Assembly: GCA_937868015.1 (NCBI GenBank) | Contig: CALMLW010000045.1 | Span: 40,960 to 104,959, forward strand | Direction of reading: 5' to 3' | DNA length: 64,000 bases | From: an uncultured Synergistaceae bacterium | GTDB taxonomy: Bacteria > Synergistota > Synergistia > Synergistales > Aminiphilaceae | Translations under genes and position numbers: made by a program | Notes under the pieces: model-generated | Told to the model about the DNA's origin: nothing | What the model saw: only the letters and a program-made list of their open reading frames with translations | The model's database searches: none | Part shown: positions 1-9,204 of the stretch, one piece after another | How the letters are laid out: each line of letters starts with the position of its first letter | Position numbering within the stretch: the stretch's first letter is position 1

Positions 1-1
1 A

Positions 2-169
<168 letters not shown>

Positions 170-178
170 GATCACCAC

Positions 179-1093
179 ATGTGGAGGGTGGTCTTTGCGG
201 CTCTGTCCGGCCTGCTGTGGGGGCTTTGTATCACGCCCCTCACCATGAGATTGGCGGTGCACTACCGGGTGGTGGACCATCCCGGGGGGCGTAAGCGCCA
301 TTCGCAGGTCATGCCCCGGGGAGGGGGGCTGGCGCTCTGGTCCGGGTGCGTCCTTTGGTCCCTGTTCGCCCAGACCGGAGACCGGGATTTGCCTCTTCTC
401 CTCACGGGGGCCACCATCGTCTTTCTGGTGGGCTACGTGGACGACATGCGTCCCCTCTCCCCGGCGTTGCGCCTCGTGTTTCACCTGATCGCCGCAGGGC
501 TTGCGGTGCTACCTTTGGATGGGCCCTGGGAGTTGCGGGCCCTATTTCTCCTTTGGATTGCGGGATGTACCAGCGCCTTTAACAACATCGATGGGCTTAA
601 CGGCCTATGCCTTTCCCTGGCGGGGTGTTGTTTCGCCGTTCCGCTGATCTTAGGGGGGCGGGGCATGTGGGCGGCCCTCTGGGGCCTCTGCGCGGGGGTG
701 TTGTGGTGGAACTTTCCTCGGGCGCGTACCTTCCTCGGCGATGGAGGGAGTAACCTGCTGGGATTCCTGTGGGGGGCCCTGTGGGTCCAGTTCCGGGGGG
801 ATTTTATGGCCCAGCGCCCCCTTTTATCTCTCATGGCGGTCTTGTTCCTTTTGGGAGGTGTCCCTATACTGGACACGGCCTACGCCATCCTGAGACGCTC
901 CCTAAAGGGGAAATCTCCCTTTGCGCCGGACCGGGGGCATTTGCACTATCGCCTGCTCGACGGAGGGGTCCCCATGGGAGGGGTGGTCCTGTTGCTTTGT
1001 GCGCTCCACGTGGCTCTTTTGGGGGGAGGCATCTACCTTTTGTACGGCACGCTGCGCCTTTCCATGCTCGCCCCCTTTCCGGGGGGAATATAG
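179..1093 (+). CDS. wecA: WecA/MraY-type undecaprenyl-phosphate GlcNAc-1-phosphate transferase
   Basis: A polytopic membrane enzyme of 304 residues that transfers a sugar-1-phosphate from a UDP-sugar (most likely UDP-GlcNAc) to undecaprenyl phosphate, starting a surface glycan. All family signatures are present: GYVDD in the first cytoplasmic loop, NNIDGLNGL, FLGDGGSN, and the WecA-specific PDRGHLHYRL loop near residue 250 that separates WecA from MraY. About 9-10 hydrophobic segments are visible. The product would be the acceptor for a ManNAc transferase, and wecB (UDP-ManNAc synthesis) lies 38 nt downstream. The exact donor sugar is inferred from family and neighbour. Confidence 0.9.
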   Translation: MWRVVFAALSGLLWGLCITPLTMRLAVHYRVVDHPGGRKRHSQVMPRGGGLALWSGCVLWSLFAQTGDRDLPLLLTGATIVFLVGYVDDMRPLSPALRLVFHLIAAGLAVLPLDGPWELRALFLLWIAGCTSAFNNIDGLNGLCLSLAGCCFAVPLILGGRGMWAALWGLCAGVLWWNFPRARTFLGDGGSNLLGFLWGALWVQFRGDFMAQRPLLSLMAVLFLLGGVPILDTAYAILRRSLKGKSPFAPDRGHLHYRLLDGGVPMGGVVLLLCALHVALLGGGIYLLYGTLRLSMLAPFPGGI

Positions 1094-1131
1094 AGGCGTG
1101 GGACAGATCGAATAAAACAGGAGTGAGACCC

Positions 1132-2280
1132 TTGAGTACAGAGCCTCGCACCGTGATTCTTGTGGTGGGGACCCGGCCGGAAGCGATCAAGATGGCGCCG
1201 GTCTTTCGCGCCTTGAAGAAACGATCGGAGGTGCGCCCCTATCTTCTGGCCACGGGGCAGCACGCGGAAATGCTCCTCGAACCCCTTTCGTACTTCGGCC
1301 TTGTGCCGGATGAGAACCTGGGGATTATGCGCGAGCGCCAGACCTTGGATCATGTGACGAGTGCCGTGCTGGGCCTTTCCGGTCAAGTCTTCGATCGGGA
1401 GCGTCCCGCCTTGGTCTTGGTGCACGGGGACACCTCCACCACGTTGGCGGCGGCCCTGGCCGCCTTTTACCGCAAAATTCCCGTGGGGCACGTGGAGGCG
1501 GGGTTGAGGAGCGGAGACATGGCACACCCCTTCCCCGAGGAGATGAACCGGGTGGTGACGGATCGGCTGGCCTCCTGGTGGTTTGCCCCCACGATGGGGG
1601 CCGCAGAGAACCTAAGGCGTGAGGGATGCCGCCCCGACCGAGTGGTGGTAACGGGGAACACGGTGATCGACGCCCTCCTGTGGACGATGAGTAGGGCGGG
1701 CCGCCCTTCCACCCCGGCGCTCCTGGATCTACCGCCGGAGGCCCGGGTTCTGTTGCTCACGGCTCACCGCCGGGAGTCTTGGGGGGCGGGGCTGGAGAGC
1801 ATCTGTCGGGCCATGGGGCGTATCCTGGATCGGGTCCCGGACGTATGGGGCGTGGTCCCCATGCATCGAAACCCGGCGGTGCGGGAAACGTTTCAAAATT
1901 TCCTGGGGCACCACCCCCGAGTGCGGCTCTGTGACCCCTTGCCCTATCCGGACTTCATCTGGGCCATGGGGCGTAGCACCCTGATCTTGAGCGACAGCGG
2001 AGGCGTCCAAGAAGAGGCTCCGGTTTTGGAGAAGCCGGTGTTGGTCTTGCGGAGCGTGACGGAACGCCCCGAGGCCTTGACGGAGGGGACGGCGGTGCTG
2101 GTGGGCACCGACGAGGAACGCATCTTCTCCACGGCGTACCGTTTGTTGACCGACCCAGAGGCCTACGGAGCCTTGGCTCGAAAGGGGATGAACCCCTTCG
2201 GGAAGGGGGACGCAGCAGAAAAAATTTGTGAGGCGCTCTTGTCGCCCATGGGCGGCCTCACGGCAGGAGGTTCACGGTGA
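1132..2280 (+). CDS. wecB: UDP-N-acetylglucosamine 2-epimerase (non-hydrolysing)
   Basis: Interconverts UDP-GlcNAc and UDP-ManNAc in the cytoplasm. The 382-residue protein starts at TTG 1132, preceded by AGGAG at a good distance; the frame stays open upstream, but that part overlaps wecA and looks non-coding. Family signatures: VVGTRPEAIKMAPV at the N-terminus, HVEAGLRSG, HPFPEEMNR, TAHRRES, and DSGGVQEEAP followed by RPEA for UDP binding. Length matches the family (about 370-380). It overlaps murA by 4 nt (GTGA). UDP-ManNAc is the donor for the TagA/WecG-like enzyme encoded near 39.8 kb. Confidence 0.95.
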   Translation: MSTEPRTVILVVGTRPEAIKMAPVFRALKKRSEVRPYLLATGQHAEMLLEPLSYFGLVPDENLGIMRERQTLDHVTSAVLGLSGQVFDRERPALVLVHGDTSTTLAAALAAFYRKIPVGHVEAGLRSGDMAHPFPEEMNRVVTDRLASWWFAPTMGAAENLRREGCRPDRVVVTGNTVIDALLWTMSRAGRPSTPALLDLPPEARVLLLTAHRRESWGAGLESICRAMGRILDRVPDVWGVVPMHRNPAVRETFQNFLGHHPRVRLCDPLPYPDFIWAMGRSTLILSDSGGVQEEAPVLEKPVLVLRSVTERPEALTEGTAVLVGTDEERIFSTAYRLLTDPEAYGALARKGMNPFGKGDAAEKICEALLSPMGGLTAGGSR

Positions 2281-3560
2281 AAGAAGGGCAGAAAATAGTG
2301 ATTCAGGGGGGGAAAGCCCTTCGAGGATCGGTGCGGGCCCAGGGAGCAAAGAATGCGGCCCTTCCCATCCTGGCATCGGCGCTGTTGCTTTCCGAGGGGA
2401 CCCTTCAGCTTGAAAGGGTGCCGGATCTTGAGGACACGCGTACCATGGTGCAGATCTTACAGCATCTGGGGGCGGAGGCGCAGTTCGAAAACGGGGCGGT
2501 GCGAGTTCACACTCCAGCGGAAATCGCCTGGGAGACCCCCCCCCAACTGGTGCGTCGCATGCGAGCCTCTTCGTTGGTGCTGGGTCCCCTGCTTGCCCGG
2601 TGCGGCCGGGCATCCTTGCCCTTGCCGGGGGGGTGCTCCATCGGAGGGCGCCCCATAGACTTTCACCTCAAGGGTCTGGCCAAGATGGGGGCGGAAATAG
2701 AGCTGGTGCACGGCACTGTCCAGGCGCGGGCCAAAGGGTTACGGGGGTGTCGCCTCTATATGGACTTCCCTTCGGTGGGGGCCACGGAAAATCTGATGAT
2801 GGCGGCGGTCTGTGCCCGGGGGGAAACGGTGATTGAAAATGCCGCCCGAGAACCGGAAATTACCAACCTGGCCCAGGCCTTGCGCTCCATGGGGGCCATC
2901 ATCTCCGGGGAAGGGACGGGAACGATCCACGTAAAAGGAGACACCGCCCTGCACGGCGCCACCGTGCGGACCATTGCGGATCGCATCGAGGCGTGTACCT
3001 ATCTGCTGGCGGGCATTATCACCGGAGGAGAAGTTGTCGTGGAAGACGTTGCCCCGGAGCATCTGGAGGCCTTTTTTGCCAAGCTGGAAGAGGCGGGGGC
3101 GGAGGCCTGGGCCTCGGGGGGTGATGCCAGAGCCCGGCGGAGCGCCAGGCTATCTTCCCTATCGCTGAAAGCCCTCCCCTACCCGGGATTTCCCACGGAC
3201 TTACAGCCCCAGATGATGGCGGTGTTGGCTTTGGCCGACGGCACGAGCATCGTACAGGACGGAGTCTTTGAGTCGCGCTTCCTCCACGTGAACGAGCTCC
3301 AAAAAATGGGGGCTCGCATCGACGTCCAGGGGGGGACCGCCGTGATCACCGGAGTTCCCCACCTTCGAGGGGCGGATGTTCGGGCGACGGACCTGCGTGC
3401 AGGGGCGGCGCTCATCTTGGCGGGCCTGGCGGCGTCCGAGGAGACGGCGGTCTTTCAGATCCAACATATCAATCGTGGGTACGAAAACATCGTGACGAAG
3501 CTCCGTTCCCTGGGGGCTGCCATAAACCTGGACTCCTCGGAAGAGGAAGACTTGGCCTGA
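2277..3560 (+). CDS. murA: UDP-N-acetylglucosamine 1-carboxyvinyltransferase (MurA)
   Basis: First committed step of peptidoglycan synthesis: adds enolpyruvate from PEP to UDP-GlcNAc. It has 427 residues, the usual length. The catalytic Cys is visible at about residue 120 in GGCSIGGRP, so the enzyme should be fosfomycin-sensitive rather than a Cys-to-Asp variant. Lys25 in GAKNAALP matches the substrate-binding Lys. FPTDLQPQ and GYENI near the C-terminus are also typical. The GTG start (2277) overlaps the wecB stop, with AGGAGG at 2265-2270. Confidence 0.96.
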   Translation: MKEGQKIVIQGGKALRGSVRAQGAKNAALPILASALLLSEGTLQLERVPDLEDTRTMVQILQHLGAEAQFENGAVRVHTPAEIAWETPPQLVRRMRASSLVLGPLLARCGRASLPLPGGCSIGGRPIDFHLKGLAKMGAEIELVHGTVQARAKGLRGCRLYMDFPSVGATENLMMAAVCARGETVIENAAREPEITNLAQALRSMGAIISGEGTGTIHVKGDTALHGATVRTIADRIEACTYLLAGIITGGEVVVEDVAPEHLEAFFAKLEEAGAEAWASGGDARARRSARLSSLSLKALPYPGFPTDLQPQMMAVLALADGTSIVQDGVFESRFLHVNELQKMGARIDVQGGTAVITGVPHLRGADVRATDLRAGAALILAGLAASEETAVFQIQHINRGYENIVTKLRSLGAAINLDSSEEEDLA

Positions 3561-3680
3561 TTTTTTTGCGTTTTATGGCGATCGGTCCCTGCAAAAAAGC
3601 TCCCTCACCGCCCTTTGATCGGGGAATCGTGGGAGGGATCGGAAGAGGACCCGCCTCGGCGAAGAGCCTTCGGTGGGCTC

Positions 3681-3706
3681 CGTCGCCCTGCAGGGCGGGG
3701 CCGACG
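3681..3706 (+). repeat. GC-rich inverted repeat in the murA-hisC spacer
   Basis: The 192-nt spacer between murA and hisC holds one clear structure. CGTCG (3681-3685) pairs with CGACG (3702-3706), enclosing the 12-nt palindrome GCCCTGCAGGGC (3685-3696). It is followed by an A-run rather than a T-run on the plus strand, so it does not look like a terminator. It may be a leader hairpin for hisC. I see no convincing sigma-70 promoter in this spacer. Confidence 0.35.
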
Positions 3707-3752
3707 AAAAAGGACGGGTACGGTCTCGCAGTTGAAAGGAGGAGCGCGGAAG

Positions 3753-4868
3753 ATGTCATGGCTTGAGCGTTTGGGTCGCAAGGCCCTGATGGGAATCGAA
3801 CCCTACCGGCCCGGAAAGCCGATTAGCGACGTGCAGCGAGATCTGGGGTTGAAGCAGGTAATCCGGCTCAGCTCCAACGAAAACCCCTGGCCCCTGCCAG
3901 AACGGTTGTCCCAGGTCATCTCGACCGCCGCGCAGGACGTGAGGCGTTACCCCGACCCGGGGGCCTACAACCTGCGCCGGGCTCTGGCCAAAAAGTGGGG
4001 CGTATCCCCCTCGGAGGTGGTGGTGGGGGCGGGGACGGAAGGGGTGCTCTTTTCCCTCTTTCAAGCTACCCTGGACGAGGGTGACGAGGTGGTCTACTGC
4101 ACGCCCACGTACCCGCTCTACCGCCTCGCGGCCTGTGCCGCCGGGGCGCGTTGCGTCGAGGTGCCCCTGGGAGATGCCCTGGCTCCGGGGGCGGACCAGT
4201 TGCTCAGCGCCTGTACGCCCAAGTCCAAAGTGGTGGTGCTCTGCAACCCCAATAACCCCACGGGGGCCCTCATTTCTCGCAACGAACTACTTGCCCTGGC
4301 GGGGGCGCTGGAGGGGCGGGAGACCCTTCTGGTGGTGGACGAGGCCTACGCTGAATACGTGGTGGACCCCCGGTACGTCTCGGGGGTAGAGCTCTTTCGT
4401 CAGTTGGGGAACGTGGCTATTCTCCGCACGTTTTCAAAGATTTATGGCTTGGCATCCCTTCGGGTGGGGTACGCCATAGTCCCTAAACTTGTGGGGGAGT
4501 CCTACGCCAAGGTGCGGCGAGTCTTTGACGTTAACCGTGTGGGGCAAGAGGCGGCGGTGGCGGCCCTGGAAGAAGAGATTTTCGTGGAAGAGACCCGGAC
4601 CAAGACCATCGCCGAGCGAGAGCGGATGGCCACCGAGCTCACCACGTTGGGGGTGAAGGTGATCCCCACTCACACGAACTTCCTCCTGGTTTTTCTGGCC
4701 GACGCCGATCGAGTGGCGGACGACCTTCTCCATGACGGCATCATTGTCCGTCCGGGGAGCGACCTGGGCATGGCGGGGGCCCTGCGCGTTTCCATGGGAT
4801 TACCCGAAGAGAACGATCGCTTTGTGGCATCTCTTCGAAAACAATTAAAGCGGCCAGAAAAACGCTGA
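3753..4868 (+). CDS. hisC: Histidinol-phosphate aminotransferase-like PLP enzyme (HisC family)
   Basis: Class I/II fold PLP aminotransferase of 371 residues, of the HisC type by its overall pattern: SNENPWPLP, the RRYPDPGAYNLR segment, CNPNNPTGA, VVDEAYAEYV and the PLP lysine at about residue 229 in TFSKIYGLASLRVGYA. The start ATG 3753 is chosen because AAAGGAGG lies at 3735-3742; the open frame upstream is not protein-like. HisC transaminates histidinol phosphate, but family members also act on aromatic amino acids. No other his gene is in the window, so the true substrate is uncertain. Confidence 0.8.
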   Translation: MSWLERLGRKALMGIEPYRPGKPISDVQRDLGLKQVIRLSSNENPWPLPERLSQVISTAAQDVRRYPDPGAYNLRRALAKKWGVSPSEVVVGAGTEGVLFSLFQATLDEGDEVVYCTPTYPLYRLAACAAGARCVEVPLGDALAPGADQLLSACTPKSKVVVLCNPNNPTGALISRNELLALAGALEGRETLLVVDEAYAEYVVDPRYVSGVELFRQLGNVAILRTFSKIYGLASLRVGYAIVPKLVGESYAKVRRVFDVNRVGQEAAVAALEEEIFVEETRTKTIAERERMATELTTLGVKVIPTHTNFLLVFLADADRVADDLLHDGIIVRPGSDLGMAGALRVSMGLPEENDRFVASLRKQLKRPEKR

Positions 4869-4871
4869 CCC

Positions 4872-5699
4872 ATGCCGGAAGATTTGCTGGACGGGGTGGA
4901 AGTTCTCGCCTTTGTGGGGCCCGCTGGGACCGGGAAGAGCCAGCGGGCCCAGCTTGTGGCAGGGGAACATGATACGGACTTCCTCATCGATGATGGTCTT
5001 TTAATCCATCGAGGGCAGATTGTCTGCGGCCGGAGCGCCAAGACGGAGCGCAACCAGATCTGTGCCATTCGCCGAGCCCTCTTCCAGTTTCCCGCGCATC
5101 GCCTCCAAGTGCGCCGGGCCCTGGCGGCATCGGCTCCTTGTCGGGTCATGCTAGTGGCCACATCGGAAGAGATGGCCCGCCGCATCTCCCGGCGCCTGGG
5201 AATCCCCCCGCCTCGCGCCTTCGTTCATATTCGAGACGTGGCGTCCCCCGAGGAGATTGCCCGGGCCCGGAATGAGCGCATTCACAAGAAGCAACATGTC
5301 ATCCCCGTGTCTTCTCTCCAGGTACGGAAGAACTTTGCTGGCAAGATGGTGGGAAGGCTTCGCATCTTGTGGAGCGGAGAGGAGCCCCAAGGGGAAAAGA
5401 CCATTGTCCGGCCCCCCTTCACGTTTCTCGGGAACTTGGCCATCGAGCCGGAGGCCCTGGCCCAAATCATCCGGGAGATTTCCCAGAGAACGCCCCAGGT
5501 GGCCTCCGTGAAAGAAGTCCGCGTGGATTCCCAGGGGGATCGGCTTCGTTTTTCCATTACCATCGCGGTATCTGTGGGAGAGATGACCATGCTGGACTTG
5601 GCCCTGTTTTTGCAGAAGCGTCTCTCTTCCAGCGTGGCGTATTTTACGGGACTCGAGGTGGGGAAGGTGGACGTCGTGGTGAGCGAGGTCGTATTGTGA
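4872..5699 (+). CDS. P-loop NTPase fused to an Asp23/Gls24-like domain
   Basis: 275 residues with two parts. The N-terminal part has a Walker A motif GPAGTGKS at residues 16-23 right after a hydrophobic beta strand (VEVLAFV), then FLIDDGLLI, which could be a Walker B-like or substrate segment. It does not look like a standard AAA+ or kinase domain. The C-terminal part (about residues 178-275) resembles the Asp23 (DUF322) family: LAIEPEALAQIIREI, a basic beta strand, then the characteristic TGLEVGKVDVVVSEVV ending. Asp23 proteins in Gram-positives act in envelope stress and membrane anchoring. Function here is unknown. It lies 3 nt after hisC and overlaps the glycosylase gene by 1 nt. Confidence 0.7.
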   Translation: MPEDLLDGVEVLAFVGPAGTGKSQRAQLVAGEHDTDFLIDDGLLIHRGQIVCGRSAKTERNQICAIRRALFQFPAHRLQVRRALAASAPCRVMLVATSEEMARRISRRLGIPPPRAFVHIRDVASPEEIARARNERIHKKQHVIPVSSLQVRKNFAGKMVGRLRILWSGEEPQGEKTIVRPPFTFLGNLAIEPEALAQIIREISQRTPQVASVKEVRVDSQGDRLRFSITIAVSVGEMTMLDLALFLQKRLSSSVAYFTGLEVGKVDVVVSEVVL

Positions 5700-6358
5700 T
5701 GGACCTTCTTTACGATCCCGAAGGACTGGAAGTGGCAAAAGAGCGGGGCCGCATGTGGGAAGCCCTGGAACGGGAGGCCGAATCCTGTGCCCGGTGTCCC
5801 TTGGGAGCGGGGAGGCATCGGGTGGTCTTGGGCGATGGGAATCGCCGGTCGTCTTTGCTCTTGGTGGGCGAAGGACCGGGGGCGGAAGAGGATGCCCAAG
5901 GGATCCCCTTTGTGGGGGCTGCGGGGCAGCTGCTCACCAAGATCTTGGAGGCGGCGGGCATCGGGCGCCAGGAAGTATATATCACGAACATTGTAAAGTG
6001 CCGCCCCCCGAATAACCGGGCCCCCCAGATGGAAGAAATGCTGGCCTGCGACCGCTTTCTCCAGGCTCAGATCCTTCTCCTAAACCCCCGTATCCTCGTG
6101 TGCCTCGGCAGTACCCCGGCGAAGTGGATCCTCAAGACATCGGAGGGCATATCCAAGATTCGGGGGAAATGGTTTTCCTGGAGGGGCATTGACGTCATGC
6201 CCATGTTTCACCCCAGCTATCTCTTGAGGAACCAATCCTCCACGGTGGGTAGCCCGAAGCACCAAACCTGGTTGGACATTCAGGAAGTCCGCAAGCGATG
6301 GGACGCGTGGGGACCTCGGGGGAGCCTTTCGGAGATCCCCAAAGGAGGGATGTCGTAG
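5699..6358 (+). CDS. Family 4 (Fe-S) uracil-DNA glycosylase
   Basis: Excises uracil from DNA at deaminated cytosines. The 219-residue protein has the four cluster cysteines at C30, C33, C101 and C117; the 16-residue spacing of the last two is the same as in thermophilic family-4 enzymes. Other motifs are GEGPGAEED (motif 1), FVGAAGQLL, the ITNIVKCRPPNNR strand and FHPSYLLR (motif 2/intercalation loop). The ATG at 5699 overlaps the TGA of the preceding gene by one base, indicating translational coupling. The C-terminus contains the Shine-Dalgarno of uppS. Confidence 0.9.
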   Translation: MDLLYDPEGLEVAKERGRMWEALEREAESCARCPLGAGRHRVVLGDGNRRSSLLLVGEGPGAEEDAQGIPFVGAAGQLLTKILEAAGIGRQEVYITNIVKCRPPNNRAPQMEEMLACDRFLQAQILLLNPRILVCLGSTPAKWILKTSEGISKIRGKWFSWRGIDVMPMFHPSYLLRNQSSTVGSPKHQTWLDIQEVRKRWDAWGPRGSLSEIPKGGMS

Positions 6359-7083
6359 TGTGGCAAGAAGAGAGCGCCGCAGGGGGGGCGCGCCACGTGG
6401 CCATCATCATGGATGGCAACGGACGATGGGCCAAGGCGCGACACTTGCCCCGCATCATGGGCCACCACGCCGGAGTGCAAGCGGTGGAGCGCACGGTCCG
6501 GGCCGCCAAGGATTTGCGCGTTCCCGTGATATCACTCTACGCCTTTTCTACGGAAAACTGGAAGCGCCCTAAGGCGGAGGTCCTGGGGCTCATGGGTCTT
6601 TTCCGGTACTACGTGGCGATGAAGGTGAAGGCCCTGTGCGAAGAGGGGGCCCGGTTGCGCTTCGCCGGGAGCCGGGAAGGACTTCCCGAAGATGTCATAC
6701 GGACGCTTGAAGACGCCGAAAATGCCACGGCGTCCTGCCGGGCCATCGACGTGGTGGTGTGCCTCAACTACGGGGGGCGTCGGGAGATCCTCGACGCAGT
6801 CAATGCCCTTTTGGCCTCCGGGCACTCGGGGTCCGTGACGGAAGAACTCCTCCGGTCCCAGTTCTACATCCCCGACCTCCCCGATCCCGACTTAGTCATA
6901 CGCACCAGCGGAGAACATCGCATGAGCAATTTCTGGCTCTGGGAAGGAGCCTACAGCGAACTTTACTTCACGGACACTCTCTGGCCCGACTTTGGCCGAG
7001 AGGAGCTCGAAAAAGCCCTGAAAATCTTCTCCGGCAGGGAACGTCGCTATGGCGGAGTCGGAGGATCCGAAAAAAATGGATAG
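6358..7083 (+). CDS. uppS: Undecaprenyl diphosphate synthase (isoprenyl transferase)
   Basis: Condenses eight isopentenyl diphosphates onto farnesyl diphosphate to give the C55 carrier lipid for peptidoglycan and surface glycans. 241 residues from GTG 6358, which follows AAAGGAGGG at 6341-6349. The catalytic Asp19 is in IIMDGNGRWAK. Also visible are SLYAFSTENWKRP, LNYGGRREI and the substrate-binding DLVIRTSGEHRMSNFWLWEGAYSE. It begins on the last base of the glycosylase stop codon and overlaps cdsA. Confidence 0.95.
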   Translation: MWQEESAAGGARHVAIIMDGNGRWAKARHLPRIMGHHAGVQAVERTVRAAKDLRVPVISLYAFSTENWKRPKAEVLGLMGLFRYYVAMKVKALCEEGARLRFAGSREGLPEDVIRTLEDAENATASCRAIDVVVCLNYGGRREILDAVNALLASGHSGSVTEELLRSQFYIPDLPDPDLVIRTSGEHRMSNFWLWEGAYSELYFTDTLWPDFGREELEKALKIFSGRERRYGGVGGSEKNG

Positions 7084-8029
7084 AGATCCCATGATCAGCG
7101 AAGAAAAAGAAGCCCCTTCCGTCGAAACTCGAGCCTCCCAGGACGATTCCCGGGACCCGGGGATCTCGGCGGGGACGAAAAAACTTCCGAGGTCTCCTCT
7201 GCCATCTCCCAAGCGCGGGGTGGGGGGACGGGTCCTCCTGGTCCGGGCCCTTTCCGGGGGTCTCGTGGTGGGAGCGGTGGTGGGGGGACTCTTGACGGGG
7301 GGGTATGGGTGGATCGCCGTGGTATCCCTCCTGGCCCTGATATCCCTGGGGGAATTTTACGGCATCTTGCGGCGCCGCTTTCATGTCTCCTCAGGTATCG
7401 GGTTGCTCGGAGGCTTGGGAATCCTGGCGGCGTCGGTTTTTGAGGTGCCCGAGAGGGTGGACCTGTTGATTTTGACCCTGGTGGCCCTGGGGACCCTGGG
7501 AATAGAGGTCTTTCGAAGACAACTCACGGGAACGAGCCAGGCCATCTTTAACATGGGGGGAACGGTGGGAGGGGTGATCTATGTCGCCCTGCCTTGGAGC
7601 TTCCTCTTGGATATGCGTACGGAACCCTGGGGACAGATGGTCCTGTTTTCGCTTTTTCTATGCACGTGGAGCTGCGATGTCTTGGCCTATCTGGTGGGCC
7701 TTGTCTGGGGTCGAACGCCTCTTTGCCCCGATATAAGCCCTAAAAAGACCTGGGAAGGAGCCCTGGGAGGCCTTTTAGGAGCTCTGGGGGCCAGCGGGGT
7801 GGTGGCCTATGCCCTGGCGGCGCCCCCCATGCCCCTTCTGATCATCGGCCTCATCTGCGGTACCTGGGGACAGGTGGGAGACCTGGCGGAATCGGCGCTC
7901 AAGCGAGAAGCTCTGGTCAAAGATAGCGGCAAAATCCTGCCGGGGCACGGGGGGCTTCTCGATCGCTTCGATAGCCTCTTATTCAGCGTGTCGGCAGTTT
8001 ATCTTCTTTTCGGGGTGATATGGTCATGA
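7049..8029 (+). CDS. cdsA: Phosphatidate cytidylyltransferase (CDP-diglyceride synthase)
   Basis: Integral membrane enzyme making CDP-diacylglycerol, the precursor of all phospholipid head groups. The signature of the family is near the C-terminus: SPKKTWEGALGG followed by KDSGKILPGHGGLLDRFDSLL. About eight hydrophobic segments follow a charged N-terminal tail of roughly 50 residues. Start is uncertain. ATG 7049 gives 326 residues and a 35-nt overlap with uppS; ATG 7076 gives 317 and has GGAGG at 7060-7064 at an acceptable distance. The order uppS-cdsA-dxr-rseP is conserved in many bacteria. Confidence 0.93.
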   Translation: MAESEDPKKMDRDPMISEEKEAPSVETRASQDDSRDPGISAGTKKLPRSPLPSPKRGVGGRVLLVRALSGGLVVGAVVGGLLTGGYGWIAVVSLLALISLGEFYGILRRRFHVSSGIGLLGGLGILAASVFEVPERVDLLILTLVALGTLGIEVFRRQLTGTSQAIFNMGGTVGGVIYVALPWSFLLDMRTEPWGQMVLFSLFLCTWSCDVLAYLVGLVWGRTPLCPDISPKKTWEGALGGLLGALGASGVVAYALAAPPMPLLIIGLICGTWGQVGDLAESALKREALVKDSGKILPGHGGLLDRFDSLLFSVSAVYLLFGVIWS

Positions 8030-9204
8030 CGCGAACGCCCAAAGACGTGGGCATCATCGGCGCCACCGGTAGCGTGGGGGGGGCGGCTCTGTGGATTTGC
8101 GAAAAATTCCCCGATAGATTCCGGGTTCGGGCCCTGGCGGCCCAGAGAAACGTCGCCGCCATGGAATCTCTGGTACGCCGTTTCAATCCCGAAGTGGTGG
8201 TCCTGGCGGAAGAGGGGGCGGCGGCGGAGCTGGCGTCTCGCCTCGGCGGGGAAGGGCGGGTCTTCGGCGGAGCAGGGGCCCTGGATAGGATGGTGGCCGA
8301 GCTCCCCGGGGTACACTGGGTCTTCGCGTCCTCCGGAACGGGGGCTCTGGGGGCTTTGGAAAGGGCCCTGGTCCAGGGGGACGACGTGTCCTTGGCCAAC
8401 AAAGAGAGCGTGGTGGTGGCGGGGCCGTGGATTTTGCCCTTGGTTTCCCGGAAGGATCAACTGAGGCCGGTGGACAGCGAACACAACGCGATTTGGCAGG
8501 GCCTTTTCGGGGAAAAGGAGGAGGATGTGGACCGGATCTGGCTCACCGCCTCCGGGGGGCCCTTTCGGAATTTTTCTCGGGAGGAAATGGCCCGAGCGAC
8601 TCCAGAGCAGGCCCTCCGTCACCCCACGTGGGCCATGGGCGCCAAGATCACGGTGGACAGCGCAACCTTAATGAACAAGGGGATCGAGGTCCTGGAGGCG
8701 ATGCAGCTTTTTAATCTTCCCGTGCATCGGGTTCACGCCCTGGTCCACCCCGGATCCCTGGTTCACGGGGTGGTGCGTTTCCGAGATGGATGCAGCAAGA
8801 TGGTACTGTCCACTCCGGACATGCGCATCCCTGCGGGGGTGGCCATGGCCTTCCCCGAGCGGTTGCCGATCATGGAGACCGAGCTGGCCCCCCCTCCCCC
8901 CACTCCCATGAATCTGGCCCTGGACGCCCCGGACGAGGGGCGCTTCCCCTGCTTTTCCCTGGCCCTCGAGGCGGGGCGCCGGGGAGGGGCCTACCCCGCG
9001 CTCTTGGTGGGAGCGGACGAGGCGGCGGTGCGGGCCTTTCTCGAGGGGCGCATAGGGTTTTTGGACGTGGCCTCGGTGGTGGAAGAGACCCTGGAGGGAT
9101 GGAAGGGCGCGGCGCCCGCTTCCCTAGGAGACGCCCTGGAGGCGGTGGAAGAGGGGCAGAGACGCGCTGAGGCGATGATGGGGGAAGGACGGTTTCGTCG
9201 ATGA
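8020..9204 (+). CDS. dxr: 1-deoxy-D-xylulose 5-phosphate reductoisomerase
   Basis: Second enzyme of the MEP isoprenoid pathway: rearranges and reduces DXP to MEP with NADPH. 394 residues. The NADPH-binding GATGSVG is at the N-terminus, with ANKESVV, the metal/substrate segment PVDSEHNAIWQ, TASGGPFR, and HPTWAMGAKITVDSATLMNKGIE. ATG 8020 overlaps the end of cdsA by 10 nt; a second ATG at 8026 is a possible start. With ispG 2.2 kb downstream and ispDF at 52.8 kb, this shows that the cell uses the MEP route. Confidence 0.96.
   Translation: MVMTRTPKDVGIIGATGSVGGAALWICEKFPDRFRVRALAAQRNVAAMESLVRRFNPEVVVLAEEGAAAELASRLGGEGRVFGGAGALDRMVAELPGVHWVFASSGTGALGALERALVQGDDVSLANKESVVVAGPWILPLVSRKDQLRPVDSEHNAIWQGLFGEKEEDVDRIWLTASGGPFRNFSREEMARATPEQALRHPTWAMGAKITVDSATLMNKGIEVLEAMQLFNLPVHRVHALVHPGSLVHGVVRFRDGCSKMVLSTPDMRIPAGVAMAFPERLPIMETELAPPPPTPMNLALDAPDEGRFPCFSLALEAGRRGGAYPALLVGADEAAVRAFLEGRIGFLDVASVVEETLEGWKGAAPASLGDALEAVEEGQRRAEAMMGEGRFRR

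Noticed and set aside
769..1131. N-terminal extension of wecB
   Set aside because: The open frame upstream of TTG 1132 overlaps wecA, is Gly/Pro/Arg-rich and has no family counterpart; the Shine-Dalgarno supports 1132.
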